Shown here one piece after another: positions 16,024-25,604 of a stretch of DNA of 64,000 nucleotides. The notes beneath the pieces were generated by a model. The model saw nothing but the letters and a program-made list of their open reading frames with translations, was not told the DNA's origin and made no database searches. A program made the position numbers and the translations under genes. The DNA is taken from positions 5,022,001 to 5,086,000 of the forward strand of contig NZ_QBDT01000001.1 in NCBI RefSeq assembly GCF_004124325.1, read 5' to 3'. The stretch is from Streptomyces sp. L2 (GTDB taxonomy: Bacteria > Actinomycetota > Actinomycetes > Streptomycetales > Streptomycetaceae). How positions within the stretch are numbered: position 1 is the stretch's first letter; each line of letters opens with the position of its first letter.

Positions 16024-17987
16024 GGGGTCTTCACCGCCTCGACCTTGATCCCGATCTCTGTCATGGTGTCCGGCGCCGGACGCACGACCGCACGCCAGAC
16101 CGTTTCGCCGCCCACGAGTTCCTGCGGGTCCGACACGAAGAGGTTCCCGACGCCGTCCTCCCAACCGATCAGCTCGGGCATGCCGGCGCCGATGGGCGGA
16201 TCGGTCTCACGCCCACCGGTTCCGGGAAGCGTGACGGCGAGGTCGATGCGCACGCGCTGTGGTCCCGGCACGGGAAGTCGGAATTCCTGAACCAGGACGG
16301 AGTCGCTCCCGCGGTCGTCGAAGTAGGGATCGCCGAGGTACTGCACCCGGAGCCGGCGGACGCCCGTGGCGACAGCGTCCGAACCACTCGTGAACGGAGG
16401 GCCGTCCGCACCGTTCGTCCCGGAGCCGGTGACCGGTGACTCGAGCGGCCGAGAAGCGCGGTCTGTACGATCTCGGTTCCGAACACCCGTTGGTTCATTG
16501 GTGTCCGCCTTGGCACCGGGCCTCGCGGTGCTCCCGGGTTTGGAATAGGCCGTGGCACCACCGATGCCCCAGGCACCGCCTACGAGACCCGAGAACATAG
16601 AACTCGCTGCACCGAGCGCCACACTGCTCGCCCCCGCGCGAGCCACGCCGTTGAGAGACAACAAATTGTCCAGCGCTTCGCTGATGCGTCGGAACGTTGT
16701 CTGTACGTAGGTACTCTCGGGCCGTTCGAGGGATTGGGGATTCCAGGCGTCGTGAGTGGGTGGTTCCGCCTTGGCGTAGACGTCGTCCATTGTCTCGGCG
16801 GCACGGAAGACCCCGGCGTAGCCCTGGTTCGCGCTGGGTGGCTTGGGCCCTGCGTGATAGGTGACGACGAGTTCTGCCGGACGCATCAGACAGACGTGGT
16901 GGATCAGGTCGTCGATGTCCAGCATGAGTGACGCGCGTGTCGGTTCGAGAGCGGGCATGATGCGCTTCACAAGCCCCAAGCGCCCCAAGTGCCGCTTGGG
17001 CCGGTGGCAGTCGAGGTCACGTCCGTCGGGACCCGCCATCTCCTCGTACGCCGCGACGAACATGTTGAGTGGACGCGTGCCACGGGGGTCCGGGACAGGA
17101 TGCTCAACTCCGTCGCAGGTCACGGAGAAGCGCATGGACGGTGCCTCGCCGGCCGCGGAAATCATCTTGGGCCACAGGTGCCAGGCGATAGTCTCGCCCA
17201 GGTAGTCGGCCGCCGCTGGTGCTTCGAGGTCGTCGAGGTGGGGGTCGACGACGAGGACGGTGGTCCCGGTCTCGTGCGCCCCGAACGATTTGAGGCCGAG
17301 GCGTTGCGCGACTTTCTCGGCCTCTTCACCCACGAAAGGTTCGACGACGGAGCCGGAAGTATCGCCCCACCAGTGCCGGCCTGTGTATCGACACGGACCA
17401 TCGGCCTCGCTCACCGCGTAACTCTTCCACAGCGCACAGCCGATGAGACGGGTCTCGTACGAACCCCCCGGAGTGCGGCACCGCGAATGGACCAGGATCG
17501 TTCCCGGCTGGGACAGCAGGTAGAAGATGCCCTTGCCGAAGCCGTAGGTACCGCCCCCCAGCGCCGTTTCGCGCGGTTCGCCGATGTTGCGGATGAAAGA
17601 CACGAAATCGCGGTCGGGACCCACAGCATGGTCTGCGCGCGTTGGCCCTCCGAGGCCCCGGGTACCGCGATCGGACACCGCCAGAACTCGGATCGTGCTG
17701 TGCCTGAGCGAGTCGCGCAAGGGGAAATTGTCTCCGCCGGGAGCACCGGCGAGCAGAAGTTCCCGCCACGCCCCGGTGTGAGCGGGGCCGACGGCCCACA
17801 TGTCGATGCGGTAGTCGACCGGCACCGTGGAATCAGGGAGCCGGGCGTCCCAACTGTTCTGGGCGGATTCGCGCACCAGGATGGTGAGCAGATCCAACTC
17901 CGGACGGCCCAGCTGGTTGCGGATGCCTTCGGCGGCACTCGCGCCTTCCGGCGGGTACTGCTGGGAGAACCACTGCGGGCTGGTCAC
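16020..17987 (-). CDS. GHKL (MutL/MORC-like) ATPase of a restriction-type system
   Basis: The 655-residue protein starts at a GTG that overlaps the nuclease stop. Its N-terminal GHKL domain shows the N-box LVRESAQNSWDA (E40, N44), the G1 region VLAVSDRGTRGLGG (D106) and the G2 glycine loop GGGTYGFGKG (about 145-152). The middle resembles the transducer domain; residues 450-600 are low-complexity with an alanine/glycine-rich hydrophobic stretch, and the C-terminus is beta-rich. MutL/MORC-type ATPases occur in restriction-modification neighbourhoods together with Z1 ATPases, DUF4420 nucleases and Vsr. Expected role is an ATP-gated clamp or DNA-loop sensor. Confidence 0.88.
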   Translation of the reverse strand: MTSPQWFSQQYPPEGASAAEGIRNQLGRPELDLLTILVRESAQNSWDARLPDSTVPVDYRIDMWAVGPAHTGAWRELLLAGAPGGDNFPLRDSLRHSTIRVLAVSDRGTRGLGGPTRADHAVGPDRDFVSFIRNIGEPRETALGGGTYGFGKGIFYLLSQPGTILVHSRCRTPGGSYETRLIGCALWKSYAVSEADGPCRYTGRHWWGDTSGSVVEPFVGEEAEKVAQRLGLKSFGAHETGTTVLVVDPHLDDLEAPAAADYLGETIAWHLWPKMISAAGEAPSMRFSVTCDGVEHPVPDPRGTRPLNMFVAAYEEMAGPDGRDLDCHRPKRHLGRLGLVKRIMPALEPTRASLMLDIDDLIHHVCLMRPAELVVTYHAGPKPPSANQGYAGVFRAAETMDDVYAKAEPPTHDAWNPQSLERPESTYVQTTFRRISEALDNLLSLNGVARAGASSVALGAASSMFSGLVGGAWGIGGATAYSKPGSTARPGAKADTNEPTGVRNRDRTDRASRPLESPVTGSGTNGADGPPFTSGSDAVATGVRRLRVQYLGDPYFDDRGSDSVLVQEFRLPVPGPQRVRIDLAVTLPGTGGRETDPPIGAGMPELIGWEDGVGNLFVSDPQELVGGETVWRAVVRPAPDTMTEIGIKVEAVKTP

Positions 17988-19009
17988 ACGGACTCCCTGA
18001 TCATTCGGTCGAGGACCTCGACCACGCCGTCCTGGGGAAGGGAAGCCGGTGGGTCCTTGGGGAGGTCGATCGTGTACTCCACGTCCTGCACGGAAATCGG
18101 TACGCCTGCTTCGAGAAGGGCGCGGGTGGTCAGGCGGGGGAAGTCGGACGTCACGCGATACCACCTCTCCTCACCGATCGCAAAGCGAACGTTCTGGTAC
18201 TTGTCGGCGTCCGTCGCCAGGTAGCCCGTCGCGGCCAACATGCCGCTGAGGGCGCTCTCGTCGTCGCAAAGACGGAGAGCCCGCTCAATCAACTCCAGGA
18301 ACCCGAGCCCGGGACCGCTTCGTGGAGACGGATCCAATCGGAACCATGCAAGGAACAGGGCACCGCCCGGCGGAGCGTCCAACTGGTCGAGACCGTGGAT
18401 CCTGGCGGTTCTGCTTCCGCCCACAGAACTTGTCTTGACCTCGATGGCGTCCGCTCCGCCCAGGAAGTCATGGTGGTGCCCCTCGGGTCCTCGCCAGAGA
18501 CGATGCGCGCTGGAGTCGCGTTCCAGGAGTCGACTCAGCACGAGTAGTTCACCGAACAGGCCCGCGATCTGTTCGGGTCCGAGCGCGGTGTGCTGCGACT
18601 GGAAGAGAGCCTTCCAACGGTCCAGCACTCTGTACAGCGCCTTGACCGGGTTCTCGGGCAGCGCCGCGACCGCCCTCAACACGTCAACGCACAACCCGGT
18701 GAACAAGTCATTCAGATCTGTGCGGAGGCAGGAGAGGTCGGCGTACGTCTGGTAGGTCTCGGCGTCCTCCAACGGGCGTTTGATCAGTCGGAGCACTGGG
18801 CCGTCGAGACCGGTTCGTATCTTCCGGTGCGAGTGCACCGGTATCAGGATGTGACGGATTCCTTCGTGATCCATCCCTGCGATCAGCCGGCCCTGCGCGG
18901 TCGCCGTGGGGAGTTGTGCCACGCGCATGCGGCGTGCGCCGGTTGGCTGCTCGACCTCCAGCGCCGCCCAGTGCTCCTCGAGCAGTTCCCTGACGGCGTC
19001 CTCGCTCAC
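17984..19009 (-). CDS. PD-(D/E)XK nuclease-motif protein (DUF4420)
   Basis: The 341-residue product matches the DUF4420/PD-(D/E)XK family. The active-site pattern is visible as an upstream glutamate in GLFGELLVLSRLL (E154) and then D181/D187, E190 and K192 in DFLGGADAIEVKTSS. The family is predicted to be the endonuclease of GHKL/Z1 defence operons. The GTG start overlaps the Z1 stop codon, and its own stop overlaps the ATPase start, so stoichiometric coupled synthesis is likely. Confidence 0.9.
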   Translation of the reverse strand: MSEDAVRELLEEHWAALEVEQPTGARRMRVAQLPTATAQGRLIAGMDHEGIRHILIPVHSHRKIRTGLDGPVLRLIKRPLEDAETYQTYADLSCLRTDLNDLFTGLCVDVLRAVAALPENPVKALYRVLDRWKALFQSQHTALGPEQIAGLFGELLVLSRLLERDSSAHRLWRGPEGHHHDFLGGADAIEVKTSSVGGSRTARIHGLDQLDAPPGGALFLAWFRLDPSPRSGPGLGFLELIERALRLCDDESALSGMLAATGYLATDADKYQNVRFAIGEERWYRVTSDFPRLTTRALLEAGVPISVQDVEYTIDLPKDPPASLPQDGVVEVLDRMIRESV

Positions 19010-21561
19010 GAGTCTTCGCCTTCGACGAGCAGGCTGTAGTCCTCGTCCTCGATGCTCACCCCGGAGAGGTCGGCGGAGATGTACTTTTCCACCGTGCTGT
19101 CCCCTGCACGCGGCTCGGGGAAGACGAGCCCGACACCCATCACGTGCTCCTCGGCGTTCAGGGGGGCACGGAGCTTCTTCGCCGGACTCGGCGCGGAGAC
19201 CTTGTCGATCGGGTAGAGAACGAGCAGTCCGGTGTCCGGGAGGAGTTCACGGCGCTTGTCCATGATCCCCTTTTCCGTCAGTTTCGCGGTGTCTTCGTCC
19301 AGGTCCACGGCTGCGTCCCGACGACTCATCAGGGTCTTGATGTCGGCGAAGTGAGGGTCGGTACCGCCCGTGGTGAGACGAGCACGCATGTTCCGACCGA
19401 CACGGACACCCGGAGCGAAGTCGAACGGCTCTCCCTGGGGGTTTCCGACCAGTGCCACGTTCCACCGGCGCAGGGAGCCAGCTGCCGTAACTCGCTTGCG
19501 AATGTAGTCAGTGATGAGGTCGGCGTCATTCTCGGGCGACTTTTCGTGGAACTTGTAGAGGCTCAAGAAGTCAGTCACGACGTCATGGGGGACGTCACGG
19601 AAAACGTAACGCCCTTCGGCCGACCGGTCCTCGATCCGGACGCAATTCGCCACGGAAGCGTCCACCAGATTGCGTGCCGCGTTGATGTTGCTCCTGAGCC
19701 ACTCGGCATCCGTGCGGAAGTAGTGCGTCTGAACCCGCTTGCCGCCGTAGGAGGAAGCCGCCGTGACGGCGTCGCGCATCTTGGCTGCCGCGGTGACCCG
19801 TAGTGCCGGGTGCGTGCGGAGACGAACGGCGAAGGTCAGCGGGGTTTCTGCTTCGGTCATGTAGATGTCGATGTCGCGGCGCATCTCGGTCTCTACCGTG
19901 GCGAGATGCCGGAACCAGTCGGCCAGTTCGTCGGTCATCCAGATACGCGGCAGATCGGCATAGCCGTTTCTGAAACCGAACCACCTACCCATCTGCAACA
20001 GTGTGTCGTAGGCGGAGACAGCTCGCACGAAGTAGCTGACCGACAGACCTTCGAGGGTGAGACCGCGGGAGAGAGTGTTGCCCCCTACCGCTATTGCCAC
20101 AACAGGCCCGTTCTCGTAGTCGAGACGGTCCTCGCTGCTGGAGTTGTCCATGATGACGCGACAGCTACGGAGTACGCCGGGCAACTCCCCGACCAACGCT
20201 TCGAACGCCATCTTCTCCTCACCGAACTCGTCGGCGGGGACGCGTTTGGTCTCCTCGTCCCAGATGCCCCGAAGCCGAGAGAGGAACGCCACGTCGGCGA
20301 GGGACTGTGCCGCCTCGTCCAGCAGGCGTCGCAACGGGCGCTTGAAGCTGTTATGCACGGACGTATTGACGCTGGTGTGTATGAGCATCGTGCTGTGCGG
20401 ATTCCCACTGCGGCGTACCCGGCGAGCCGCCGTGACGAGCCAGAAGTATTCGACGGCCCTACGGAGGGCGTCGGTGACGACGGGCTCGAAGCCCTCGATG
20501 TCGGCCTTGGTGGCAGGGCGGACGCACGGCACGTCGTCGTCGGGGACCGAACGGATCATGTCGTATCCGTCGTCAACCTGCTCGGGGTCCTCGCCGTCCA
20601 GTGCGTAGCGACCGAACAAAACCTCTGTTCCGAAGTGGCCCTGCGGTTTCGGCAGGTTCACAACGAAGTCTCGGGGGTAGAGGTCCTGGGCGCTCGGATC
20701 GATGAGCAGGTTGGCGAAGGGCGACGCCGTGTATCCCACGTAGGCGGACCGCGGCAGGCTACTCATGATGCTGAGGATCAGCGGATTGATGGACTTCGTG
20801 GCCACCGTCGCCTGGTCGGCCTCGTCATCGATGATCAACGCAGGGCAGTCCTGCAGGTAGTCGGCCGCCTTGTTGAGCCAACGGGCGAGCTTCCGCAGGA
20901 CCGTGGCGTTCTTCTTGACCACGCACAGCACGTGCGTCTTGTTGCTCTTGCCGAAGTACCCAGCCGGGTTCTCGGTCGGGGTGAAGTCCTTGTCCAGGCC
21001 GGTCAACTGGGACCACATGGACGGGTTCGGCTCCACGAGCTGCTGGATCAGACGTGCCTGGGTCTGGCGGCGGAGTCCGTTGTGAATGCCGGCCAGGACG
21101 ATGAAGAGCTTGTAGCCGCGATCCGCCGCCTTGGCCATGACAGAGGTGAAGTTCGTGGTCTTGCCGGACTGCACGTAGCCGACGACCAGGCCCCGAGTGG
21201 AGAACGACTTCTCCTTGGGATGGTTCAGGAGCGAGACCACGCGGGTCGAGGAGTCGTCGAGCTGGCGAATGGCGGGTTCCTCGGGCCAGCCGTCCTTGCG
21301 CAAGAGTCCGACGATGGCCGGCCAGCACTTGTCCTTGTCCTGAGGACCGGTGTACCAGGTGTCACGGTTGCCGAGAACGACGGCGTGCGGTTCTTCGAGT
21401 TCCTTGATGCGTATCGTCTGCTGCTCGTGATGGTCACGGATCTGCTGGACGATCTCGGGGCTGACGCCGAGCAGTTCCAGTCGCTTGACGGCTTCGGACG
21501 GAGGGAAGGCGTCCAGGACTGCCTTGAACGTCTCGTACATGCCGTCGAATTCGTCGGTCAT
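19006..21561 (-). CDS. Z1-domain superfamily 2 helicase-like ATPase
   Basis: The 851-residue protein has the Z1 endonuclease/ATPase core. Walker A is GYVQSGKTTN (K134), Walker B is LIIDDEADQ (residues 245-249), and a late helicase motif reads GGNTLSRGLTLEGLSVSYFV followed by QMGRWFGFRNGY with the arginine finger. Z1 proteins couple ATP hydrolysis to DNA translocation or recognition in restriction-type systems containing GHKL ATPases. The start at 21561 has no strong ribosome site; an ATG seven codons later is an alternative. It is the second gene of the operon, 138 bases after Vsr. Confidence 0.93.
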   Translation of the reverse strand: MTDEFDGMYETFKAVLDAFPPSEAVKRLELLGVSPEIVQQIRDHHEQQTIRIKELEEPHAVVLGNRDTWYTGPQDKDKCWPAIVGLLRKDGWPEEPAIRQLDDSSTRVVSLLNHPKEKSFSTRGLVVGYVQSGKTTNFTSVMAKAADRGYKLFIVLAGIHNGLRRQTQARLIQQLVEPNPSMWSQLTGLDKDFTPTENPAGYFGKSNKTHVLCVVKKNATVLRKLARWLNKAADYLQDCPALIIDDEADQATVATKSINPLILSIMSSLPRSAYVGYTASPFANLLIDPSAQDLYPRDFVVNLPKPQGHFGTEVLFGRYALDGEDPEQVDDGYDMIRSVPDDDVPCVRPATKADIEGFEPVVTDALRRAVEYFWLVTAARRVRRSGNPHSTMLIHTSVNTSVHNSFKRPLRRLLDEAAQSLADVAFLSRLRGIWDEETKRVPADEFGEEKMAFEALVGELPGVLRSCRVIMDNSSSEDRLDYENGPVVAIAVGGNTLSRGLTLEGLSVSYFVRAVSAYDTLLQMGRWFGFRNGYADLPRIWMTDELADWFRHLATVETEMRRDIDIYMTEAETPLTFAVRLRTHPALRVTAAAKMRDAVTAASSYGGKRVQTHYFRTDAEWLRSNINAARNLVDASVANCVRIEDRSAEGRYVFRDVPHDVVTDFLSLYKFHEKSPENDADLITDYIRKRVTAAGSLRRWNVALVGNPQGEPFDFAPGVRVGRNMRARLTTGGTDPHFADIKTLMSRRDAAVDLDEDTAKLTEKGIMDKRRELLPDTGLLVLYPIDKVSAPSPAKKLRAPLNAEEHVMGVGLVFPEPRAGDSTVEKYISADLSGVSIEDEDYSLLVEGEDS

Positions 21562-21699
21562 AGGACCCGACCGCCCCCGTTCTGCTCGCCCAAGGTCTGG
21601 ACTGTTCTGTCACGATTTCCGCTGAACCGCTGCCAGCTGTTGGATGGCATCAGCATGTAGTTGTAGCCGGTACGGGCTCATCTTTACACCGTCTCCACA

Positions 21700-22164
21700 T
21701 TATTCTGTCAGGGCGATCCGTCCGCCGGCCGAGCCCTCCCCGGTCCGTGTGCGTACGAACATCACCAATGTGGCGATTCGCTGTGCGACATCGTCGGGGC
21801 GCTCGTGCTCCCAGAAGCGCAACACCGTCCACCCGGTAGCGGTCAGGTGCTCCGTTGTCTCCACGTCTCGCGCCATGTTCTTGTCGAGCTTGGCGCGCCA
21901 CCACTCAGCGTTGGATTTCGGATGCGTAGCGTGTTCGGGGCACCCGTGCCAGAAGCAGCCGTCCAGGAAGACGGCGATCTTCACCCGGGGAAAGACGATG
22001 TCGATGGTGCGGCGGGCCATGCCGGGAACCGGCGCGTTCACGCGGTAGCGCAGACCGGCGGCGTGCAGGAGTCTCCGGACGGCGATCTCTGGAGCCGTGT
22101 CGCGAGAGCCCTGCTTGCTCATACGGGCAGAGACGGCGGCTGATGATGGAACTGCGTCCGGCAC
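21700..22164 (-). CDS. vsr: Very-short-patch-repair (Vsr) endonuclease
   Basis: The product has the Vsr/XorII fold signature: KQGSRDTAPEIAVRRLLHAA, GLRYRVNAPVPG, RTIDIVFPRVKIAVFLDG and the zinc/catalytic segment CFWHGCPEHA, followed by NAEWWRAKLDKN. Vsr enzymes nick next to T:G mismatches arising from deamination of 5-methylcytosine, so the gene fits with the C5 methyltransferase at the operon end. I chose GTG 22164 (154 residues), giving a short N-terminal tail as in homologues; ATG 22122 is the alternative. The gene probably opens the transcript, with about 220 bases of upstream DNA free for a promoter. Confidence 0.88.
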   Translation of the reverse strand: MPDAVPSSAAVSARMSKQGSRDTAPEIAVRRLLHAAGLRYRVNAPVPGMARRTIDIVFPRVKIAVFLDGCFWHGCPEHATHPKSNAEWWRAKLDKNMARDVETTEHLTATGWTVLRFWEHERPDDVAQRIATLVMFVRTRTGEGSAGGRIALTE

Positions 22165-22386
22165 ACAAGCATTCTGCCGGCGTGGTCGTGCGGACCGGAA
22201 CGCCCTGCTGGCCAAGCACAGGGGGAGGTGCTCATTTCTGGCCGTACACGCAACGTATGACAGCGACGCGCAGAAGTGCAGGGCCACCCAAGACCCGGGC
22301 CGCTCCAGCACGGGGAAGAAACGAGTGGGCGGCCCGGAAGGAAGAGGGTGACCAGTGAGGCGCGGGCCGTAAGGTGCCCGCCCGGG

Positions 22387-23397
22387 TCACGCCCCGTGGC
22401 AGACCTCGTAGCTATCCGGTGATCCGCACCAGCACACAGCCCCCCGCTGCGGCGGCCAGGCTACCGCTCGTCCGCGGGCCGCCAGTGTCGTCGCGTACTG
22501 GGGGAGCAGGGTGGGGTCGGACGGGGTGGAGCCCTCGGAGGCTGCGAAGGCCTCGTAGGAGGGGACCGTGCCTGTGACGATGCCCAGGTTGGGGGTGCCG
22601 GAGGTGGCGAGTTCGCGGAGGGAGGACTCTATGGTCGAGAGGTGGGCCTCGTGGGAGGGGTACTCCGTGGCGAGGGCCGGGTAGGCCGCCAGGAGTTCGG
22701 TGAGTTCGGGGGCCGGCCAGTGGAGGACCGCCACCGGGAAGGGGCGGGAGAGGGCCTCTCGGTAGGCGCCCAGTTCCGCGCGGAGGCGGGAGATCTCGGC
22801 CAGGAGTTCCGCCGGGTTCTCGGAGCCGAGGGACCAGACGCGTTTGGGGTCGTGGAGTTCGTCCAGGCTGACCGGGGACGTGTGGAGGGTGTCCGCGAGG
22901 GTGTCCCAGTCGTCGTGGGCCAGGCCCAGCATGCGGCGGACGCGGTGGCGGCCGTAGAGGAGGGGGTGGGCCGCGTACGGGGGTTCCGTCGAGTCGGGGA
23001 GGAGCAGGCGGGCGGCCTGGGTGAACGTCTCCTCCGCCGCCTCCAACTCGTCGTGTGACTCCAGGGCCTCGGCGATGATCACCCAGGGCGCCGGGTCGGC
23101 CGGGGTGGTGGCGCGCAGGCCGTCGATGATCGCCCGGGCCTCGGCCTCGTGGCCGTACTCCCAGAGGTTGGACGCCTTCAGGGCGCGGACCAGGGACGGG
23201 CTGTCCAGGGAGTCGGCGGACAGCAGCAGGCGGTCGTAGAGCGCGGTCGCGGCGGGGCGGTCGCCGGACAGTTCCAGGTGGGCCGCAGCGCGCAGGAGGA
23301 GGGTCTCGGCGTCCTCGGGGTAGAGGCCGGCGGTCCGCTCCAGGCGTGCCGCTTCCGCGGTGTGGTCGACGTTTTCGGCGGGCGTGTCGGGGCGCAT
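22387..23397 (-). CDS. TPR-like protein with C-terminal SEC-C zinc motif
   Basis: The 336-residue product is mostly helical, with repeats of the tetratricopeptide kind (LLLRAAAHLELSGDRPAATA; WVIIAEALESHDELEAAEET). It ends in a SEC-C motif (VCWCGSPDSYEVCHG) that binds zinc, as at the SecA C-terminus. Such proteins are common in Streptomyces and have no defined function; protein-protein or ribosome contacts are plausible. A GTG three codons upstream (23406) is another possible start. The gene diverges from the permease gene. Confidence 0.8.
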   Translation of the reverse strand: MRPDTPAENVDHTAEAARLERTAGLYPEDAETLLLRAAAHLELSGDRPAATALYDRLLLSADSLDSPSLVRALKASNLWEYGHEAEARAIIDGLRATTPADPAPWVIIAEALESHDELEAAEETFTQAARLLLPDSTEPPYAAHPLLYGRHRVRRMLGLAHDDWDTLADTLHTSPVSLDELHDPKRVWSLGSENPAELLAEISRLRAELGAYREALSRPFPVAVLHWPAPELTELLAAYPALATEYPSHEAHLSTIESSLRELATSGTPNLGIVTGTVPSYEAFAASEGSTPSDPTLLPQYATTLAARGRAVAWPPQRGAVCWCGSPDSYEVCHGA

Positions 23398-23541
23398 GGG
23401 TGACACCGTACTGCCGGGCGCCCGGATTGGTGAGGCCGGTGCAGGTCAGGGGAGGGGGGACGGGGTGAGCGTGGGGTGCCCGTTCGGGGGCGCGGGCCCC
23501 AGCCGCTATCTTCGGTCCGGCATCGATCGGGTGGAGTCGGC

Positions 23542-24750
23542 ATGCGGAAGACGGCGGGTGGGCTCGTCCCGGGAGCGGGAGCGGGAGCGGGAGCGGGAGC
23601 GGGAGCGGCAGCGGGAGCAGGGGCAGGGGCAGGGGCAGGGGCAACGGCAGGGGTGGGGGCAACGGCAGGGGCAGGGGCAACGGCAGGGGTGGGGGATGAG
23701 GCGGTGGGCGGTGCGGCCGTCGAAAGTGGTGTCGAGGGTGCGGGCAGCGCGGCCCTCGACCGTGGCGTCGAGGGTGCCGGCGGTGCGGCGCGCGAACTGC
23801 CCCGGCACTGGGCGCTGCTGCTGATCACTGCGGCCGTTGTGCCCGGTACGCTCCTTTTCGTCCTGGGACGTTGGGGGGACACCCCCGCGATGCAGGCCTG
23901 GCGGACGGTGTGTCTGGCCATCACCGTGCAGGCCACACCCTTCCTGCTGCTCGGCACGGTGCTGTCCGGCGCCATCAACGCCTTCGTTCCGGAGCGGGTG
24001 TTCACCCGGCTGTTGCCTCGCCGGGCCGGGCTCGCGGTGCCCGTCGCCGGAGTCGCGGGCGTGGTGCTGCCCGGCTGCGAGTGCGCCTCGGTGCCCGTGG
24101 CGAACAGCCTGATCGGGCGCGGCGTGCCGCCGGCCGCCGCCTTCGCGTTCCTGCTGTCCGCGCCGGCCGTCAACCCGGTCGTGCTCACCGCGACCGCCAT
24201 CGCCTTCCCCGGCCATCCGGAGATGGTGCTCGCCCGGCTCGCCGCCTCGCTCCTCACCGCCGTCGTCATGGGGTGGCTGTGGCTCTGCTTCGGCCGGGCG
24301 AAGTGGCTGCGGCCGGCGGTACGGCACAGCGGACACCAGCACGGGCGCAGCCGCTGGGAGGAGTTCCGGCTCGGCTTCCAGCACGACTTCCTGCAGACCG
24401 CAGGGTTCCTCGTCCTCGGCGCCATGGCGGCGGCCACCTTCAACGTGGCCGTACCGAGGTCCGTGCTCGACACCTTCGCCGGGGCGCCCTGGCTGTCCAT
24501 CGCGTTCCTGGCCGCGCTCGCCATCCTGCTCGCCGTCTGCTCCGAGGCCGACGCGTTCCTCGCCGCGTCCCTCACCGGGTTCTCGCCGGCCGCACGGCTG
24601 GCGTTCATGGTGGTGGGGCCGATGGTCGACCTGAAGCTCATCGCCCTCCAGGCGGGCACGTTCGGGCGGGCCTTCGCCGTACGGTTCTCCGCCGCGACCG
24701 TCGTCGTCGCCGTCCTGTCCAGCGCGCTGATCGGAGGCGTCCTGCTGTGA
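23542..24750 (+). CDS. Permease of the DUF318/YcgR family
   Basis: The 402-residue protein starts with about 75 residues of Gly/Ala/Val repeats encoded by a hexanucleotide microsatellite. It then has eight or so membrane segments with the family signature LPGCECASVPVANSL and SAPAVNPVVL. GTGGAG lies five bases before the ATG. In Bacillus subtilis the YcgR/YcgQ pair of this type belongs to the Zur (zinc) regulon; here the partner is the next gene, overlapping by GTGA. Transport of a divalent metal or metal complex is therefore likely but not shown by the sequence. The N-terminal repeats should be length-variable. Confidence 0.85.
   Translation: MRKTAGGLVPGAGAGAGAGAGAAAGAGAGAGAGATAGVGATAGAGATAGVGDEAVGGAAVESGVEGAGSAALDRGVEGAGGAARELPRHWALLLITAAVVPGTLLFVLGRWGDTPAMQAWRTVCLAITVQATPFLLLGTVLSGAINAFVPERVFTRLLPRRAGLAVPVAGVAGVVLPGCECASVPVANSLIGRGVPPAAAFAFLLSAPAVNPVVLTATAIAFPGHPEMVLARLAASLLTAVVMGWLWLCFGRAKWLRPAVRHSGHQHGRSRWEEFRLGFQHDFLQTAGFLVLGAMAAATFNVAVPRSVLDTFAGAPWLSIAFLAALAILLAVCSEADAFLAASLTGFSPAARLAFMVVGPMVDLKLIALQAGTFGRAFAVRFSAATVVVAVLSSALIGGVLL
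23571..23690 (+). repeat. Coding hexanucleotide microsatellite (GGGAGC / GGGGCA)
   Basis: Six consecutive GGGAGC units are followed by degenerate GGGGCA/ACGGCA units, all in frame with the permease gene and encoding Gly-Ala/Gly-Val dipeptides. Units are multiples of three, so copy-number change keeps the frame. Confidence 0.8.
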
Positions 24751-25505
24751 AGCGGTCCCTGCAGGCGGTCCTGCTCGTCCTCTCCGGCGTGGCCCTGCTG
24801 CGCATCTCACTCTTCAGCGACGTTTGCCTGCGCTACGTCAAGGAAGGCATGCGGCCACTCCTCATCGCCTCCGGGGTGGTGCTGCTCCTGCTGGGCGCGG
24901 CGAGCGCCGTCCTCGATCGCCGGGGGCGAGGGCGAGAAGAGCCCGCGGAGCACCATGACCAGGCCCGGCAAGAGGAAGGGCACGGGCATGACCACTCCGG
25001 CGTTCCCCGTGTCGCCTGGCTGCTGCTCCTCCCCGCGCTCAGCCTCCTCTTCTACGCCCCGCCCGCCCTCGGTGCCTACACCGCCTCCCGGCAGCCGCCG
25101 AAGGCGGTCGTCGCGCAGGACGACGACTTCGGTCCGCTGCCGCGCACCTCGCCGCTGCCCATGACCCTCTCCCACTTCACGGAGCGGGTGCGGCAGGACC
25201 GGCGACAGGCCATCCGGGGGCGCGACATCGAGATGACCGGGTTCGTCACCCCGGCGCCGGCGGGGGGCTCCTGGGACCTGACCCGGATCATCATCAACTG
25301 CTGTGCGGCGGACGCCCAGTCGGTGAAGGTACGGATCTACAGCGGCCAGGTCCCGCCCGCCGACACCTGGGTGACCGTCACCGGGAACTGGCACCCGGGC
25401 GGGCGGCTGGGCACCGGGTCCGCGCCGGTCGCGCTGGACGCGCACACCGTCAAGAAGGTCGCCAAGCCCGTGAACGCCTACTCCGACGCCCTTCCGCTGC
25501 CCTGA
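24747..25505 (+). CDS. TIGR03943-family (YcgQ-like) putative permease subunit
   Basis: The 252-residue product begins VKRSLQAVLLVLSGVALLR and has two N-terminal membrane helices, a His-rich loop (EEHHDQARQEEGHGHDHSG), a third helix and an extracytoplasmic domain with the conserved IIINCCAADAQ cysteine pair. The family pairs with DUF318 permeases. The loop histidines and the cysteines suggest metal binding, consistent with the zinc-regulated YcgR/YcgQ pair of Bacillus. The GTG start overlaps the permease stop. Confidence 0.85.
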   Translation: MKRSLQAVLLVLSGVALLRISLFSDVCLRYVKEGMRPLLIASGVVLLLLGAASAVLDRRGRGREEPAEHHDQARQEEGHGHDHSGVPRVAWLLLLPALSLLFYAPPALGAYTASRQPPKAVVAQDDDFGPLPRTSPLPMTLSHFTERVRQDRRQAIRGRDIEMTGFVTPAPAGGSWDLTRIIINCCAADAQSVKVRIYSGQVPPADTWVTVTGNWHPGGRLGTGSAPVALDAHTVKKVAKPVNAYSDALPLP

Positions 25506-25604
25506 CGGGTCTTGCCGGCCCTCGGCTCTGGTGAGTTGAAGACCCTGCCCTTATCGTGCGGGCGGTGCGGGCGGCCCTCACGGCGACGCGGCGGAGGTGG
25601 GCGC

